From: Myxocyprinus asiaticus
Lineage: Eukaryota; Chordata; Actinopteri; Cypriniformes; Catostomidae
Length of the DNA stretch: 64,000 bases
Assembly: GCF_019703515.2 (NCBI RefSeq)
Contig: NC_059362.1
Coordinates: 31,350,326 to 31,414,325 of the forward strand
Direction: 5' to 3'
Shown here in pieces: positions 25,483 through 37,739 of the stretch (position 1 is its first letter; every line of letters begins with the position of its first letter). The notes below the pieces were generated by a model that saw only the letters and a list, made by a program, of their open reading frames with translations, had not been told where the DNA came from and ran no database searches. The position numbers and the translations under genes are program-made.

Positions 25483-26020
25483 CACTACCGGTCAAAAGTT
25501 TTGAAACACTCATTCTTTATTATAATTTTTTCTTCACATTTTAGAATAATAGTAAAGTCATCAAAACTATGGAATAACATTAATGGAACTATGGGAATTA
25601 TGTTGTGACGAAACAAAATTCAAAATAAATCAAAACTGTGTTATATTTTAGCATCATTGTAGTCACCCTTCTCCTAGAATTTGCAGACATGTACTCTTGA
25701 CATTTTCTCAACCATCTTCTTGAGGTATCACCCTGGGATGCTTTTTAAACAGTATTGAAGGAGTTCCCATCTATGCTGGACACTTATTGGCTGCTTTTCT
25801 TTATTATTTGGTCCAAGCCATCAATTTCAAAACCTTTTTTTAAATTTTTTTTTTTATTAAATTTTAGTTTTATAATGAAATAAATTAATATGGTGGCACA
25901 ATTATATTTTTGTCTACAAAACTAATTTCAAACATTTAATCATACACCTTCAGATCAAAAGATTTTTAAGATCATGAGAAACAGTTCAGTCAAGTGTTTC
26001 AAAACTTTTGACCGCTAGTG
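25483..26020. mobile_element. Tc1/mariner-type non-autonomous element, full copy
   Basis: Ends are CACTACCGGTCAAAAGTTTT-GAAACACT and AGTGTTTC-AAAACTTTTGACCGCTAGTG, nearly perfect ~28-bp inverted repeats. TA borders both sides (25481-25482 and 26021-26022). There is no transposase. The same family at 49637-50015 shares most of the interior. Confidence 0.92.
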
Positions 26021-26639
26021 TATTGCTGCACTGATTTAAAAATGTACACTTAAAAACTGGTGTCATAAGAGCCCAGTTACATAATCACCCTGAAAATGAC
26101 CATCTCATTACACAGAAAAGCCCGCATTAGGATTAGAGCCAAATCTTACCTCAGCCTGCTGCCTTAAATTGGAGCTGTGATTTTAATCTTGAAATATCAG
26201 CTTGTCTTGGTGTTAAATGAAGGCATTGCATGATGAAACTATTATTTTTTTTCACTGTGCGGAGCGAAAGAAAGTGTTTCACTTTGAAGAGCTTGATGCT
26301 GCAGCGGCTCAGCGTGCAGCTGTGTGAACTTCCGCTCTCGTAGAAGTCCCATTCAATAATCTCTCAATAAATTACACATTAATTAAAATTAAACCCAGTA
26401 ATGTAATGACAGGAACACCACCCATTGTAAAGAAGTAAAACTAAAAAAAAAAATCATTTGAAATGTACTTGAGTGAGAGTAAAAAGTACCCACTTTTAAA
26501 CCTACTCTAAAAGTATTATTATTATTTTTTTCAAAAAGTTACTCAAGTAAATGTAATGAAGTAAATGTAGCATGTTACTACCCACCTCTGCCCATTTATG
26601 GCACCACATTAGCATATTTGCCTGCAGGGATCAATAGTC

Positions 26640-28080
26640 TTACAACAAACTGACTGTACAGATGTAGTCGTGTGTGATGAAGCTTTTAAGAAGGATCTAG
26701 AGATCTAGTAGTCATTGAGACAGTGAAGTAAACCTTTTTTTTTTTGACTGGTGTCTCTGGTCTCACTGTAAGAGCACAGCTAAGAGCTTCATAACAATAT
26801 ACTGCCCACCTACACACAAAACAAATACTGACTTTTTTTGCTTTAACAACAGCATATATATGAGAGACTCATTCTCTTATACACAAACAAACACACACAA
26901 ATTGCCCCATTATTTGCAGCTGAATCGCTTGCTGTTCTACTTACAGCCTCTCATATCACTTTTGGGAGTCCATGAGTTGTACACAATCACTCAAACATGC
27001 ACACACAGGCTGTCTTTTTCCCCCAAAGCATCTGATCAGTAGGGTGAATCGGTTAATGTGATGTAGACACACTCTGTATCTATCAAACACTTTGAATGAG
27101 TTTTCTGGGGTGAATCGTTCATGTTGATCAGCAGATCAAATGCTAGACGTAAAGCAGAGTTGCAGTTTTTCTGCTGTTCATAATTCTCTTTTGTTAACAG
27201 CATCTATTTTTCTCCCTAAAGCCCTCATTTATTCAAACCTCTCAACACCCACAGCTTTTGATATAATCCCAACATGAACTCTCTGTCACCCTGTACAAAT
27301 AGACACACTCTCACACTCAGGCTAACTAGAACCTGCTATAACCTACTTAAGGTTAAGAGTGTGAAATTGAGAGGGAACATTTCTTTTTATCTGCCCCTCC
27401 AGAATTCCAAATCCTTAAAATGGTGTCACCGCTAATCAAAGTTGATGGGGAAAGGGAAATACACAGCAAAATATCATTTCCTTAATCACTATTTCCATCT
27501 TATTTTCCAAATATATAGGTACTGTATATACATTGAAGGTATATACATTGCCCATCTGCCTCAAGGTTTGATGTGTTGTGCATTCTGAGATGCTATTCTT
27601 CTCATTAAAATTGTACAGAGTGGCTATTGGAGTTAGCCACTCAAACCAGGCTAGCCATTCTCTGTTTCATTTATGGATGAACTATCCCTTTTATATATTA
27701 CAGAATTTTGCTTCTCAAGTAAATCTATCTTGTTTTAAAGATGCTTACATATTTTTATTAGAAAACAAGATAAAAATACTGATAATCTTTTTTTTTTTTT
27801 TTTGTAGTGTACAGAGGTGTATTGAAAACTCAATTGCTGCCTTTAGTAACTTAACCTTTCAGCTGTAAAATCCAATGACTTAGTTTTACTTCATTTGATT
27901 ATGGGATTAAATAAAGGTGCAGCTCTGAGAGCTTTGTGTCCGATTTGTCTTGCTAATAGCAGAGAACATCTCACATTCTCAAACACTCACCTGCAAGGAA
28001 TGAGCATTACTATTCACTACGGCAATACCTAAATCTACATAAACCCCTCTCAACAACCATTTCACTTTCAAAAGAGAGAC
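26640..28080. other. Non-coding DNA with homopolymer runs
   Basis: Poly-T runs near 26737 and 27789 are the only structured features. No exon or element end recognised. Confidence 0.4.
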
Positions 28081-28174
28081 AGAGAGAGAGAGAATATGAA
28101 TAACATAAAAGAGGAAAGAGCAACTGGTCTGACATAAAGAGGCATCTTTCAAGAACTTGTGTGTTTAACTGAAT

Positions 28175-28177
<3 letters not shown>

Positions 28178-28215
<38 letters not shown>
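28178..28215. repeat. (CA)n microsatellite
   Basis: Uninterrupted CA run. Confidence 0.97.
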
Positions 28216-28218
<3 letters not shown>

Positions 28219-28854
28219 CACTGAATTACAGCATCTCTCAAAAAAGGGTAGAGCACAATGACTGTTAAGTGAATAGAAATCAATGTGCACTGGCTTTTAA
28301 ATCAATTGAATTTACAGGAGTAGTAAACAGCAAAAGGAAATATGAATGTTATTCACATATTAGAATACAATGGAAGAATAATCAAACTTAGTTCCATCTC
28401 CTGTTTCTCAGCAGATAGCATTTTGTGCAACGTAAGGGATCAGTATTGTTAGCTGTGCATTACTGAAACACATACACTGGCACATAAACAAACACACACT
28501 TACAGGCCAGTTTCCAGAGGTAGTACAGCAAAGGGACACAGAAAGGTGGTCATGATGTAAAACCAATTCACACTGACAGCTAAAGCCCAGTGCATCTGGC
28601 ACATTACACAAAGATGCACATGGACACAAACCTTTGCAGAGGTCACAGTGTGAAAGACGACACACTGACCCTAGGTAACACACTTCAGAAAGTGTCTAAG
28701 TCCTCTGAACTCATTGTGCTGTGCACAGCAGTTATAGACTCAAGGGAACCAGTAGACACAACACATACACAACAAAAATGAGCTGACATATTTCATGACT
28801 TGCTCCTGTTAAAAGTACAGATATAAATTAACAGGAAAAATACACCTTAAATAA
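28216..28854. other. Non-coding DNA, nothing recognised
   Basis: The 91-residue cysteine-rich open frame on the minus strand (28408-28683) matches no family I know and is probably chance. Confidence 0.4.
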
Positions 28855-30033
28855 CAGGGTTCATATAGAAGAGTTTTTAAAATCAAATTTAAGATTTTTT
28901 AAGACCTTTTTCAAGACCTGAACAAATAAAATGAATACCTTATCCCCATACCAAAACAAACCCACACAATCTCAAAATAAATCATGTATCACAGACTTTT
29001 ACTTTTTTTATTTTATTCATAGCATAGAACTTTTAACTTTAAAGGCACTTTAAAATAAACAGGGGACTCTTAATTTAAAATGTTTGCACTTCACTGTTTC
29101 CAGCTCCTCATTCAGACAGATAAGGAAATAAAATGTGCACTCCTACAATAATCTACAATGTATACAATGTTAAAAGTAAACATTGTCATATATCATCAAC
29201 ACTATATCATCATCATCAACAGCTGAGGTTATATCTGCACCAGCTGGAAACTCTCTCAAGCCCCTGTGTGCTTAAAGAAAATTCACCAGTCACCAATTTT
29301 GGGTAAGTTACTCTAAAAAAATAATTCATTACTATTTACTAATTACACTATTCACTAATTACTTCTACTGTGCAATTAGATTACTGTACTAATTACTCTG
29401 TCTGAAAAGTAATTGCATTACTTATTACTAATTACTTTCTAAAACCCTTATCAACCTCGACCAGGATAGACATGAAATTAATTCTTTCAAATAAATCATA
29501 TAAAATCAAATAAATTATTCATGAACTGGTCAAAGAATTTAAGGGGGCTGCATTAAATAAGAAAACATACATTTTAACATTAGATGTTAAGTTTAGATTT
29601 TAAATTCACTATTGTTTTATATAGAATTGTTCTATAGTCTATACTATATTTAACACAATTACACCACAAGTAACTATAATTAAATTACTTAAAAATTAAG
29701 AGTAATCCATTACTTTACTTTTTTCAATGAAAAAGTAATTTGATTACAGTAATTAATTACTTCGTAATGCATTACACCCTACACAGGCAGTCATATTTTC
29801 ACTTTGAAGGACGCAGCACATGCATTTATCTAATTAAATCTTATTCTTTTTTTTTTTTTTTTTTTGATAATCACATTAGGTTATATCAAGATTCCTGTCT
29901 GTCAGCCCCACATTTAAGACATCTTTAGACTTTTGTTGTATCATTTAAGATATCTAAGACTTTTTATGACCATACATTTTGGAAAACTGAATTTAAGACA
30001 TTTTAAGACTTTTAAGGATCCGCAGGAACCCTG
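28855..30033. mobile_element. hAT-like element with CAGGGTTC...GAACCCTG ends
   Basis: The left end CAGGGTTCATATAGAAG and right end CAGGAACCCTG are inverted. Subterminal AAGATTTTTTAAGACC motifs at left are answered by AGACATTTTAAGACTTTTAA at right. A clean 8-bp duplication is not seen (TTAAATAA versus TATAAAGT), so the hAT assignment rests on the ends. A second inverted-repeat element (29294-29785) appears nested inside. Confidence 0.65.
29294..29785. repeat. Nested hAT-like repeat with GGTAAGTTACTC / ATTACACCC ends
   Basis: The left block TTGGGTAAGTTACTCT and right block GTAATGCATTACACCCTACA bracket about 490 bp crowded with AATTACT / AGTAATT units in both orientations. It lies within 28855-30033. 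Confidence 0.55.
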
Positions 30034-30590
30034 TATAAAGTGCACCAGGCTCTCATTTACCAAAGCAATGGCTAAAGCACATAATCCAGATCACCATTAA
30101 TCACTTCAGGGACAGAGACAGATTTATGGATGGGTGTGCACTGAGAGTCTGGTGTCATTTTCAGATTTTGGCTGGCAGTGCAGGATGTATTTCATGCAAT
30201 GCCATGCTCAGAGCTCTGGGCATTTGTATTAATAAGCAAAGCAAGCAGTCATTTTGGGCCTTGCACTCAGTGGACCATACACAAAATGACTAGCTTGTTT
30301 TTAAACAAATTAGGCATAGTGCTTCAAGCACTTTATAAGATACTTTATGCTGCCAAAGGAGGCTGGGTCATATCCACTAAATGCCAAACAGAAGTTGACA
30401 ACAGCTGGCCCATTATCATCTAATGATGCTCATTTGCGGGCTTATATCACATATCCTGCTGCATTATACATTCTAATACTTACAGAGACAGTTCAAAGTT
30501 AGTTTCTAACACTTCTGAAATCGTAGAAATAATATTTGACTGATATGTATGAAGAGAAGGACATGACCAAAACATATTAAATACAGTACC
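30034..30590. other. Non-coding DNA, nothing recognised
   Basis: No coding or element signal. Confidence 0.4.
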
Positions 30591-30595
30591 CTGGT

Positions 30596-31270
30596 TAGGG
30601 CTGTCACGATTCTGAAATCTGGCTGATGATTAATTGTCAAACAAATAATTGCGATTATGACGATTACGATTATTAATTGTCTGTTTTAGGGCTGTGATGA
30701 TTGATTGTCTCGTTAAGGGCTTTCGCGATTAATTGTCATATTTTTTAAGGTGTACTTATTTTCTGAATGTGTGCTTCATACACCATAAAGGTGGAATAAG
30801 TCATTTTATTCCAATAAACTTTTTGTGAAATTCCACGAATATCTCTTCAGCTGTCAGTTGTCAGTCAGTGTGTGCCCTGAAAAAAATCTGGTGTTTGTAC
30901 ACAGTCCTGGCTTTGTAAATGGGAAAATAAACAAAGTGGATCCACACAACGCTATTGCGCGTGCATGAATTTGAAGAATTCAATGCGTGCGTGAATTGCT
31001 TCTGAAGGAGCACTGAAGGGAGGGCTGTTTATATAACTTCAAATATATAAATAAAAAAATTAATTATAGGAATAAACTATGATTTCCTTTTAAGGCTTTA
31101 AAAACTTATGAATGACATGGAAAATAATGTTTTAAATATCAAAATATTTCTAAATTCTTAAAAATATATCTCTCTTTTTTTTGGTCAGCTTTAGTTTTGG
31201 TCAATTTTACATTTACACTTGTGTTTTGAACTCATATATTTTATAATTTTTTTAAATAAAAAAATTAAAT

Positions 31271-31337
<67 letters not shown>

Positions 31338-31918
31338 TATATATTACAATATATTTTAATTATATAATGCAATACTAAAAATGTCTTTCCTAATTTCTTC
31401 ACTTTCACATGTTATTTTAATGCTCTGATTAAACCTGTGAGCCCTTATTTGTCATGAAGCAAAACCTTTGAGATTTGCGTTTTATCTTTTTGTCACTCCA
31501 CAATAATAGAGTAAGCTTGCGTCTCCTCTTTGACATGCGTGTCATAAACATAGCGTGTATGAACCAGGAACATTTGCCATTTCATGATCGTTTAAAGTGA
31601 AACCAGAGCGCTTTGCATTCACTATCAAAGTTTATACTTGTTCGTTGATATTTTCGCAGGAGTTTGGCACGAGCCTCAGCTGACAGCGCTTCATACGCTC
31701 TTCAGGACAGGAGCTTGTTGACCTCTGAGGTGCGGTGCAGTGATGCTCGGACTCGACTAAAAGACACAAACGCGTCGTTCATGGCATTTATATAGTATGT
31801 TCACTTGAAAATTCCCTTATTTGGGCATTAAAATGTGATTGGAATTTGAATGCCCAATAATCGCGGTTGTCTCAAATAACCACGATCAAACGGTTATTTA
31901 ATAATCGCGACAGGGCTA
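30596..31918. mobile_element. hAT-like non-autonomous element with TAGSGCTGTCRCGATT ends
   Basis: The left end TAGGGCTGTCACGATT matches the inverted right end, TAGCCCTGTCGCGATT when read on the other strand. Flanks ACCCTGGT and ACTCCTGGT agree apart from one extra base, fitting an old 8-bp duplication. Subterminal AATAATCGCG / CGATTATTAATTG motifs repeat. An AT microsatellite occupies 31278-31345. No transposase. Confidence 0.72.
31278..31345. repeat. (TA)n microsatellite
   Basis: Long TA run with one AA interruption near 31330. Confidence 0.95.
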
Positions 31919-34900
31919 ACTCCTGGTACTGTCTACATCTATCACATGTAGGGTCCATATTTGGTTAAATACATAACAGTCTAAACTTCATATACATGGT
32001 GTAAAATTTTACAAATTTACACGGAATGAACTCTGTTTTATTTGCATATAGCATGGGATTTGATTATTGGATTTATATCCATTTGGCAGAGTAGGGACTT
32101 AGTGACTTTGTGACAGGGTATATTTACAACTGCCAGAATTCATCACCAATTATACTGTATGTAGGATAAAACAAATAAATTATTTGTTTTCGGAATCTAC
32201 CAGTATTCAATCCACCAACATATGTAGCGACTTGCTAAGTGTAATTATTTTTGGAATTGAGTTCCTCCACCAATTAAATGTAGGGAATTTGCATAATGGT
32301 TATCTTATGGCTTTAAGCTTATGCCTGCTTCATTTTCCAACCATTAATGCAAGGAATTTAGCTCCATAAGGGGATTAACTTTTGATTTGGGGAATATAAA
32401 AATAATTAATGTTTATGTCCAATCAAAGTCTTCGGCCAACGATGAGTTGATTGGCACGTTAGATTAATTCTTACAGTAATTCTACTTTCATGGCCATTGA
32501 AAATAATATCACAAATAGACTGAAATACTGTTTATGAGCAATGCAGCTTTTTAGGATCGACAGAATTCTAGGGACTGATATGATTTGATCAAATACACAG
32601 TGAAATTCTCTTTGAATATAGACAAGACTTATTAACTAATGTACAACATACAACTAAACTAACAAACAACTAAACTAACACAGAGACAAACATAAACACG
32701 GGTTGGTAAGTGAGCTTTGACTGTAAAAGAAAAATGAACTTTATGGAGTCTACAGACCATGCCATGAGAACCAACATTACTTAATTTAGTATGTCTCGAT
32801 TTAGATCGGGTTACCCAGTTATCTAATAAAACACCAGCACTTTCAGCAAAGGTTTGGAGGTTTGTACGTTGCATTGCATTGCGCTGCCTTGGTTCTTTGG
32901 CTGGGTTCGTAGAAAGTCTTTGTTGCATCGATGTTTGGAATTCTGTTGAAGATCATGGATGCCGGATGGGTGATGGAATGACCAGGCGGAGCCCTGGAAG
33001 CAAGGCCTCCCGCAAGGGAAACTCGTGACTCCCCATCACGTGTTTGCAAGAAGAAGAACAAAGAACAGAAAGCTTTCATCCTAGGTGGGGAGGTTTTGTT
33101 GATTTGAGGTTGGCTGCACCCAAAAGGTGTCTTGAGCCAATCAGAAGTATCTTTTGCTAGGTCACATGGTCATTTTTGTCCTCCCATCAAGATAATTAAT
33201 TTATGACTTATTGATCTAAGGTTTGTGAGTTTCCTGCTTAAAAAAGTGAACATTTTAATCATGAATTTCATAAGAGTACTATAACTGCAAATAACCCAAA
33301 AAATCCTTCACACCATCACTATGAAATTTAAAAGACAATAAATTACATACTAAACACTTGTACTTTCTTATTAAATTACAGTTATAATTCAGTTATAATG
33401 CATGATAAAACTTTTTTAACATGTTTTAAACATGGATGATACATTACACATTAAGAGAAACATAATTGTCGGGGTTATCATCTGCACAGGATGCATTTGT
33501 CCATTAAGTATAATCCTACACATGGCTATTTTGATAGTAGTAAAATAAGCAAGTCCAAAGTTCATGTCAAATGTTCACAAATTAAGCTTCATGTGAGCTG
33601 GTGAGCTGGAAACATGCCTCATGATTAGTATAATAATTTTAAGTGTAGAGAGTTGGTTATATTGAAGAACAATGGAGGTTTCCACTGCGGTCATAGAACA
33701 GTCCCTCAACTTATCAGTCATGTGATGAGTTCGGGGATTTTCTGATTAACATCAAAGACCGAGGAGTTTCACTGTGCTTCCCCCGCTGTTAAGATTTGCC
33801 ATATGCAAAAAATTCAGTCTTGCTGGCACCAGTCCGAATTTCTTTATAGCTCAGAGGAATGCCAGTGTAGATTCTGGCTTTAAGTCGTTCTGCATGGAAT
33901 TGTTCAATTTCTCATAGTTTTCTTCTGCGTCAGTTCACTACAGCGTATACACATTGATATGGCCAAGTGTTAATGGAAAGTGCTTATTCTATTGGATTGC
34001 ATTCCTATCAGTAAAAATGCATGGAGTGACCAAGTATAAATTCCCCCTCAGTTTGCACTTAATAAAACCAGTTTGATCAGGGTGGATAATAGAGGGAAGG
34101 ATTGATTCTAGTCTATGGGTGAGGGGGCCTTTGCGAGCACTATCACATTGTTGGGGGAAGGATGCCAGATTAAATCAAATCATTAAATATGTTAAATCTG
34201 TCTTTTCTTTAAAGCAAGAAGGTGTGGAAGCTTTATACTCTGGGAGAGTGAAGTTGTAAAGAAACTCACCGTTAAAATTAATTCCTTGTCCATTGTGAAT
34301 ATTTAGTGTAGCTTTGTACGAAGCACTGCCCACACAGAGGTCACTGCCAAACCAAGCAACTTTCTATTGGTTAACGCTGCAAATTTGTGTGTCAAATGGA
34401 ACCAAACTTGAACCCCATGCGAAATTTGCATAGGGAATTTTTTTACTTTTACGCTTCAGTGTAGACAGCCTCAAGCCATTATGGCGTGTTGTGTCATGAC
34501 AACTGACACATCGGGTGTTAGTTGATTGGTGTGTTTTGATTCAAATATGGCATGTGTTGTGTACAGGAACCTGGGTGATAGGACCCTTAAACAGGATCAT
34601 ACTTAGGGCCTTAGATAAATGGACCATTTAAGAGCTAGTGAATGAGAGGGTAAGGCAATCTATAAGCTCATGTTTTTATGATGAATAGTTTTATAAAGTA
34701 AGTTTCAAGCTTACGGGCTCAGGGTCATAGATGTGGTTTAGAGCCTATTTGATTTAAACAGTGAGAACAACAAACAAGATTGGACTCACTGCAGTGAGGA
34801 GGCCAACTAGTCTAAATGGGCCTAGTGGAGCGTCGTGTTAGAACAAGTGTTATAAAGGAACCAGCAATAGGGCCAGTATGATTAACTGCAAATTCAAATC

Positions 34901-35812
34901 AATGAACCGTAAATTCCTACGAAAAATAAAGGTACAGTGTTCAGCCAATTCTACTCCAAATTAAGCAATGAATGCAAGGGTTGGGGAAAGATAAGTACTG
35001 AAAAATATGACCAAGCTTCTTCTTAAGGAACAATGTTGAACTTTTTGGATTCACATGGTGTTAATTCTAAAACAGTTAATTATTAAGCATGCTTTGGGCT
35101 ATCTCTGACTGTAACCTAAACTATCTCAGATATTTGGCTGTTGAAATGTATTGCCTAAAGTGTTCAAAATAAGATGTTTTTGCACAGGACTGACAATGCT
35201 CAAGTTGAAGAACAATGAACCTCAAGCTGGAACTGAAGAAAATACAACATGATCACACAGAAAGTTCATGTACCCTGAAATCAACCCCTTACTGCCGAAT
35301 TACTGACAACCGGCATCGCCCATCAGACATTTTTACGTCAATTCAACTGTTACCTTTTCGTCTAGTGCTACTGATAGCGTGTTATGCGAGCAACCTCTGG
35401 GACATGGGTTCTGGTCCCAGGAGAACCAAGAAGTAATTGCATTTAAATAAATAATAGTGAGCACAATTCGGAGGTTGCATTTTTGCTCTAAAACTACATT
35501 TGTTACTCCACTGTTGGTTAGGTTTAGTGTTGGTGTTTGGGTTAGGGTGTAGGGTTTATAAAATATGTATTCCTATTGCCTGTATTTCATTATTCATAAC
35601 TCAAAATACAACTAGCTTTTGGCACCACTCTGTGGATATTTCACACGAAAACTGAAGCTCACACGTGCCCATACATTCACAGCACTTCCAGCTTCGACCA
35701 CTGGGGGAAGTGAATTGAATTTCTGTAAACACAGACCGATTTCAACAGAAAAACTTTCTAATTTTGTATTGTTCACAATGTTTTAAAATTATTATCATGC
35801 TCATTTAAATGT
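31919..35812. other. Large unclassified block without ORFs
   Basis: Nearly 3.9 kb with no frame over about 90 codons, few microsatellites and no clear terminal repeat. A GTATAAATTCCCC ... CTTAATAAAACC pair (34036-34070) resembles a compact promoter plus polyadenylation signal. A B-box-like GGTTCTGGTCC lies at about 35408. Either an old retroelement or single-copy DNA is possible. Confidence 0.3.
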
Positions 35813-35823
35813 ATATATATATA

Positions 35824-36784
35824 CAGCTCTGGAAAAAAATAAGAGACCACTGCAAAATTATCAGTTTATCTGGATTTACTATATATAAGTATGTGTTTGA
35901 GAAAAATGAAAAAAAAAAAAATTATTCTATATAGTACTGATAACATTTCTCCCAAATTCCAAATACAAATATATTGTCATTTATTTGCAGAAAATGACAA
36001 CTGGTCTAAATATTAAAAAAGATGAAGTGTTTTCAGTACAAATGTTTTAACTTAGGAAGAGTTCAGAAATCAATATTTAGTGGAATAACCCTGATTTTAA
36101 ATCACAGTTTTCATGCGTCTTGGCATGCACTCTACCAGTCTTTCACATTGCTGCTGGGTGACTTTATGCCACTCCTGGTGCAAAAATTCAAGCAGCTCAT
36201 CATTGTTTGATGGCTTGTGGCCATCCATTTTCCTCTTGATCACATTCCAGAGGTTTTCAATGGGGCTCAGGTCTGGAGATTGGGCTGGCCATGACAGAGT
36301 CTTGATACAATGGTCCTCCATCCACACCTTGGCTGACCTGGCTGTGTGGCATGGAGCATTGTCCTGCTGGAAAAACCAATCCTCAGAGTTGGGGAACATT
36401 TTCAGAGCAGAATAAAGCAAGTTTTCTTCCAGGATAACCTTGCACGTGGCTTGATTCATGCGTCCTTAACAAAGACGAATCTGCCCAATTCCAGCCTTGC
36501 TGAAGCACCCCCAGATCATCACCGATCCTCCACCAAATTTCACAGTGGGTGTGAGACACTGTGGCTTGTAGGCCTCTCCAGGTCTCCGTCTAACCATTAG
36601 ATGACCAGGTGGAGGATTGTGATGACATAAATGCTCTAAATGACAATATTTTTATTTGGAATTTGGGAGAAATGTTGTCAGTACTTTATAGAATAAAACA
36701 AAATTTTCATTTTACTCAAACACATACCTATAAATAGTAAATCCAGAGAAACTGATCATTTTGCAGAGGTCTCTTAATTTTTTG

Positions 36785-36787
<3 letters not shown>
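35824..36787 (-). mobile_element. Tc1-like transposon with CAGCTCTGGAAA ends, internally deleted
   Basis: The left end CAGCTCTGGAAAAAAATAAG and AGACCACTGCAAAATTATCAG is mirrored by CTGATCATTTTGCAG, AGGTCTCTTAATTTTTTGCTG at right. TA (35822-35823, 36788-36789) borders both. The inverted repeats are long, with inner parts such as GGATTTACTAT / TAGTAAATCC also matching. The transposase N-terminal half is deleted. Confidence 0.92.
36097..36603 (-). pseudogene. Tc1 transposase, C-terminal half (DD34E)
   Basis: On the minus strand the frame reads MVRRRPGEAYKP, GGGSVMIWGCFSKAGIGQ, a stop after IRLC, then MNQATCKVILEENLLYSALK, WFFQQDNAPCHTARSAKVW, SWPAQSPDLSPIENLWNVIK and ends RRMKTVI. Asp of QDN and Glu of PIE are 34 apart. 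The DNA-binding half is missing and one in-frame stop is present. Confidence 0.88.

Positions 36788-36861
<74 letters not shown>
36788..36861. repeat. (TA)n tract exactly between two different Tc1 elements
   Basis: 74 bases of uninterrupted TA running from the TA after one Tc1 end (36787) to the TA before the next (36862). Confidence 0.97.
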
Positions 36862-36864
<3 letters not shown>

Positions 36865-37736
36865 TGATCAGCCACAACATTAAAACCACTGACAGGTGAA
36901 GTGAGTATATTGTAACAGGTATTGTTACAATGGCACCTGTCAAGGAGTGGGATATATCAGGCAGCAAGTGAACAGTCAGTTCTTGAATTTCAGTGAGGGA
37001 AGCAGGAAAAATGGACAAGCATAAGGATCTGAGTTACTCTGACAAGGGCCAAATTGTGATGGATAGATGACTAGGTCAGAGCATCTCCAAAACAGCAGGT
37101 CTTGTGAGGTGTTCCTGGTATGCATTGGTTAGTACTTACCAAAAGTGGTCCAAGGAAGGACAACCGATGAACCAGCGACAGAGTCATGGGCACCCAAGGC
37201 TCACTGATGCGCTTGGGGAGCGAAGGCTAGCCCGTTTGGCCCAATCCCACAGAAGAGCTACTGTAGCACAAATTGCTGAAAAACTTTATAGAAATGCCAT
37301 GATAGAAAGGTGTCAGAACATACAGTGCATCACAGCTTTTGTAGCCACAGACCGGTCAGAGTGCACATGCTGACCCTACAATGGGCACGTGAATGTAAGA
37401 ACGGGACCATGGAGCAAAGGAAGAAGGTGGCCTGGTCTGATGAATCACATTTTCTTTTAGATCATGTGGACGGCCGGGTGCGGGTGCATTGTTTAGCTGA
37501 GCAAGAGATGGCAGCAGGATGCACTATGGGAAGAAGGCAGGCCGGCGGAGGCAGTGTGATGCTCTGGGCAATGTTCTGCTGGGAAACCTTGGGTCCTGGC
37601 ATTCATGTGGATGTTACTTTGACACGTACCCCCTACCTAAACATCGTTGCAGACCACGTACACCCAATTGAGCATCTATGGGATGTGCTGCACCAATAAC
37701 TTAGATCCATGGAGGCCCCACCTCGCAACTTACAGG
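36862..37736 (+). mobile_element. Tc1-like transposon with CACTGATCAGCCAC end, 3' truncated
   Basis: The left end CACTGATCAGCCACAACATT borders the TA tract. No inverted right end follows the last recognisable transposase codons (about 37736). Transposase sequence is co-linear but with internal deletions. Confidence 0.85.
37012..37736 (+). pseudogene. Tc1 transposase pseudogene
   Basis: Reads MDKHKDLSYSDKGQIVMDR, stop, LGQSISKTAGLVRCS, then from 37120 STYQKWSKEGQPMNQRQSHG and PRLTDALGERRLARLAQSHR (paired-like DNA-binding part). After a frame change come ERKKVAWSDESHFLLDHVDG, GGGSVMLWAMFCWETLGPG and finally HVHPIEHLWDVLHQ. The stretch that should hold the second catalytic Asp (DN motif) is deleted between LNIVADHV and HPIEHLW. 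Several frameshifts and stops. Confidence 0.87.
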
Positions 37737-37739
37737 AGT

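Larger units (their letters stand above)
23048..26590. mobile_element. Tol2-like non-autonomous hAT element with nested insertions
   Basis: The left end CAGAGGTGGGTAG and right end CTACCCACCTCTG are perfect 13-bp inverted repeats. CCCATTTA is repeated exactly on both sides (23040-23047 and 26591-26598), the 8-bp hAT duplication. Subterminal regions are rich in ACTTGAGTA / TACTCAAGT motifs, as in Tol2-like elements. No transposase remains. Length is inflated by insertions: an AGTCAC foldback (about 23310-23575), a TTAA foldback (23604-24228), an element near 24545-25210, and a Tc1-type MITE (25483-26020). Confidence 0.93.

Noticed and set aside
28408..28683. Cysteine-rich 91-residue frame, minus strand
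   Set aside because: No spaced cysteine pattern of a known family, no signal peptide, no splice context; likely chance.
35380..35430. tRNA or SINE head with GGTTCTGGTCC
   Set aside because: B-box-like only; no A box at proper spacing and no cloverleaf could be drawn.
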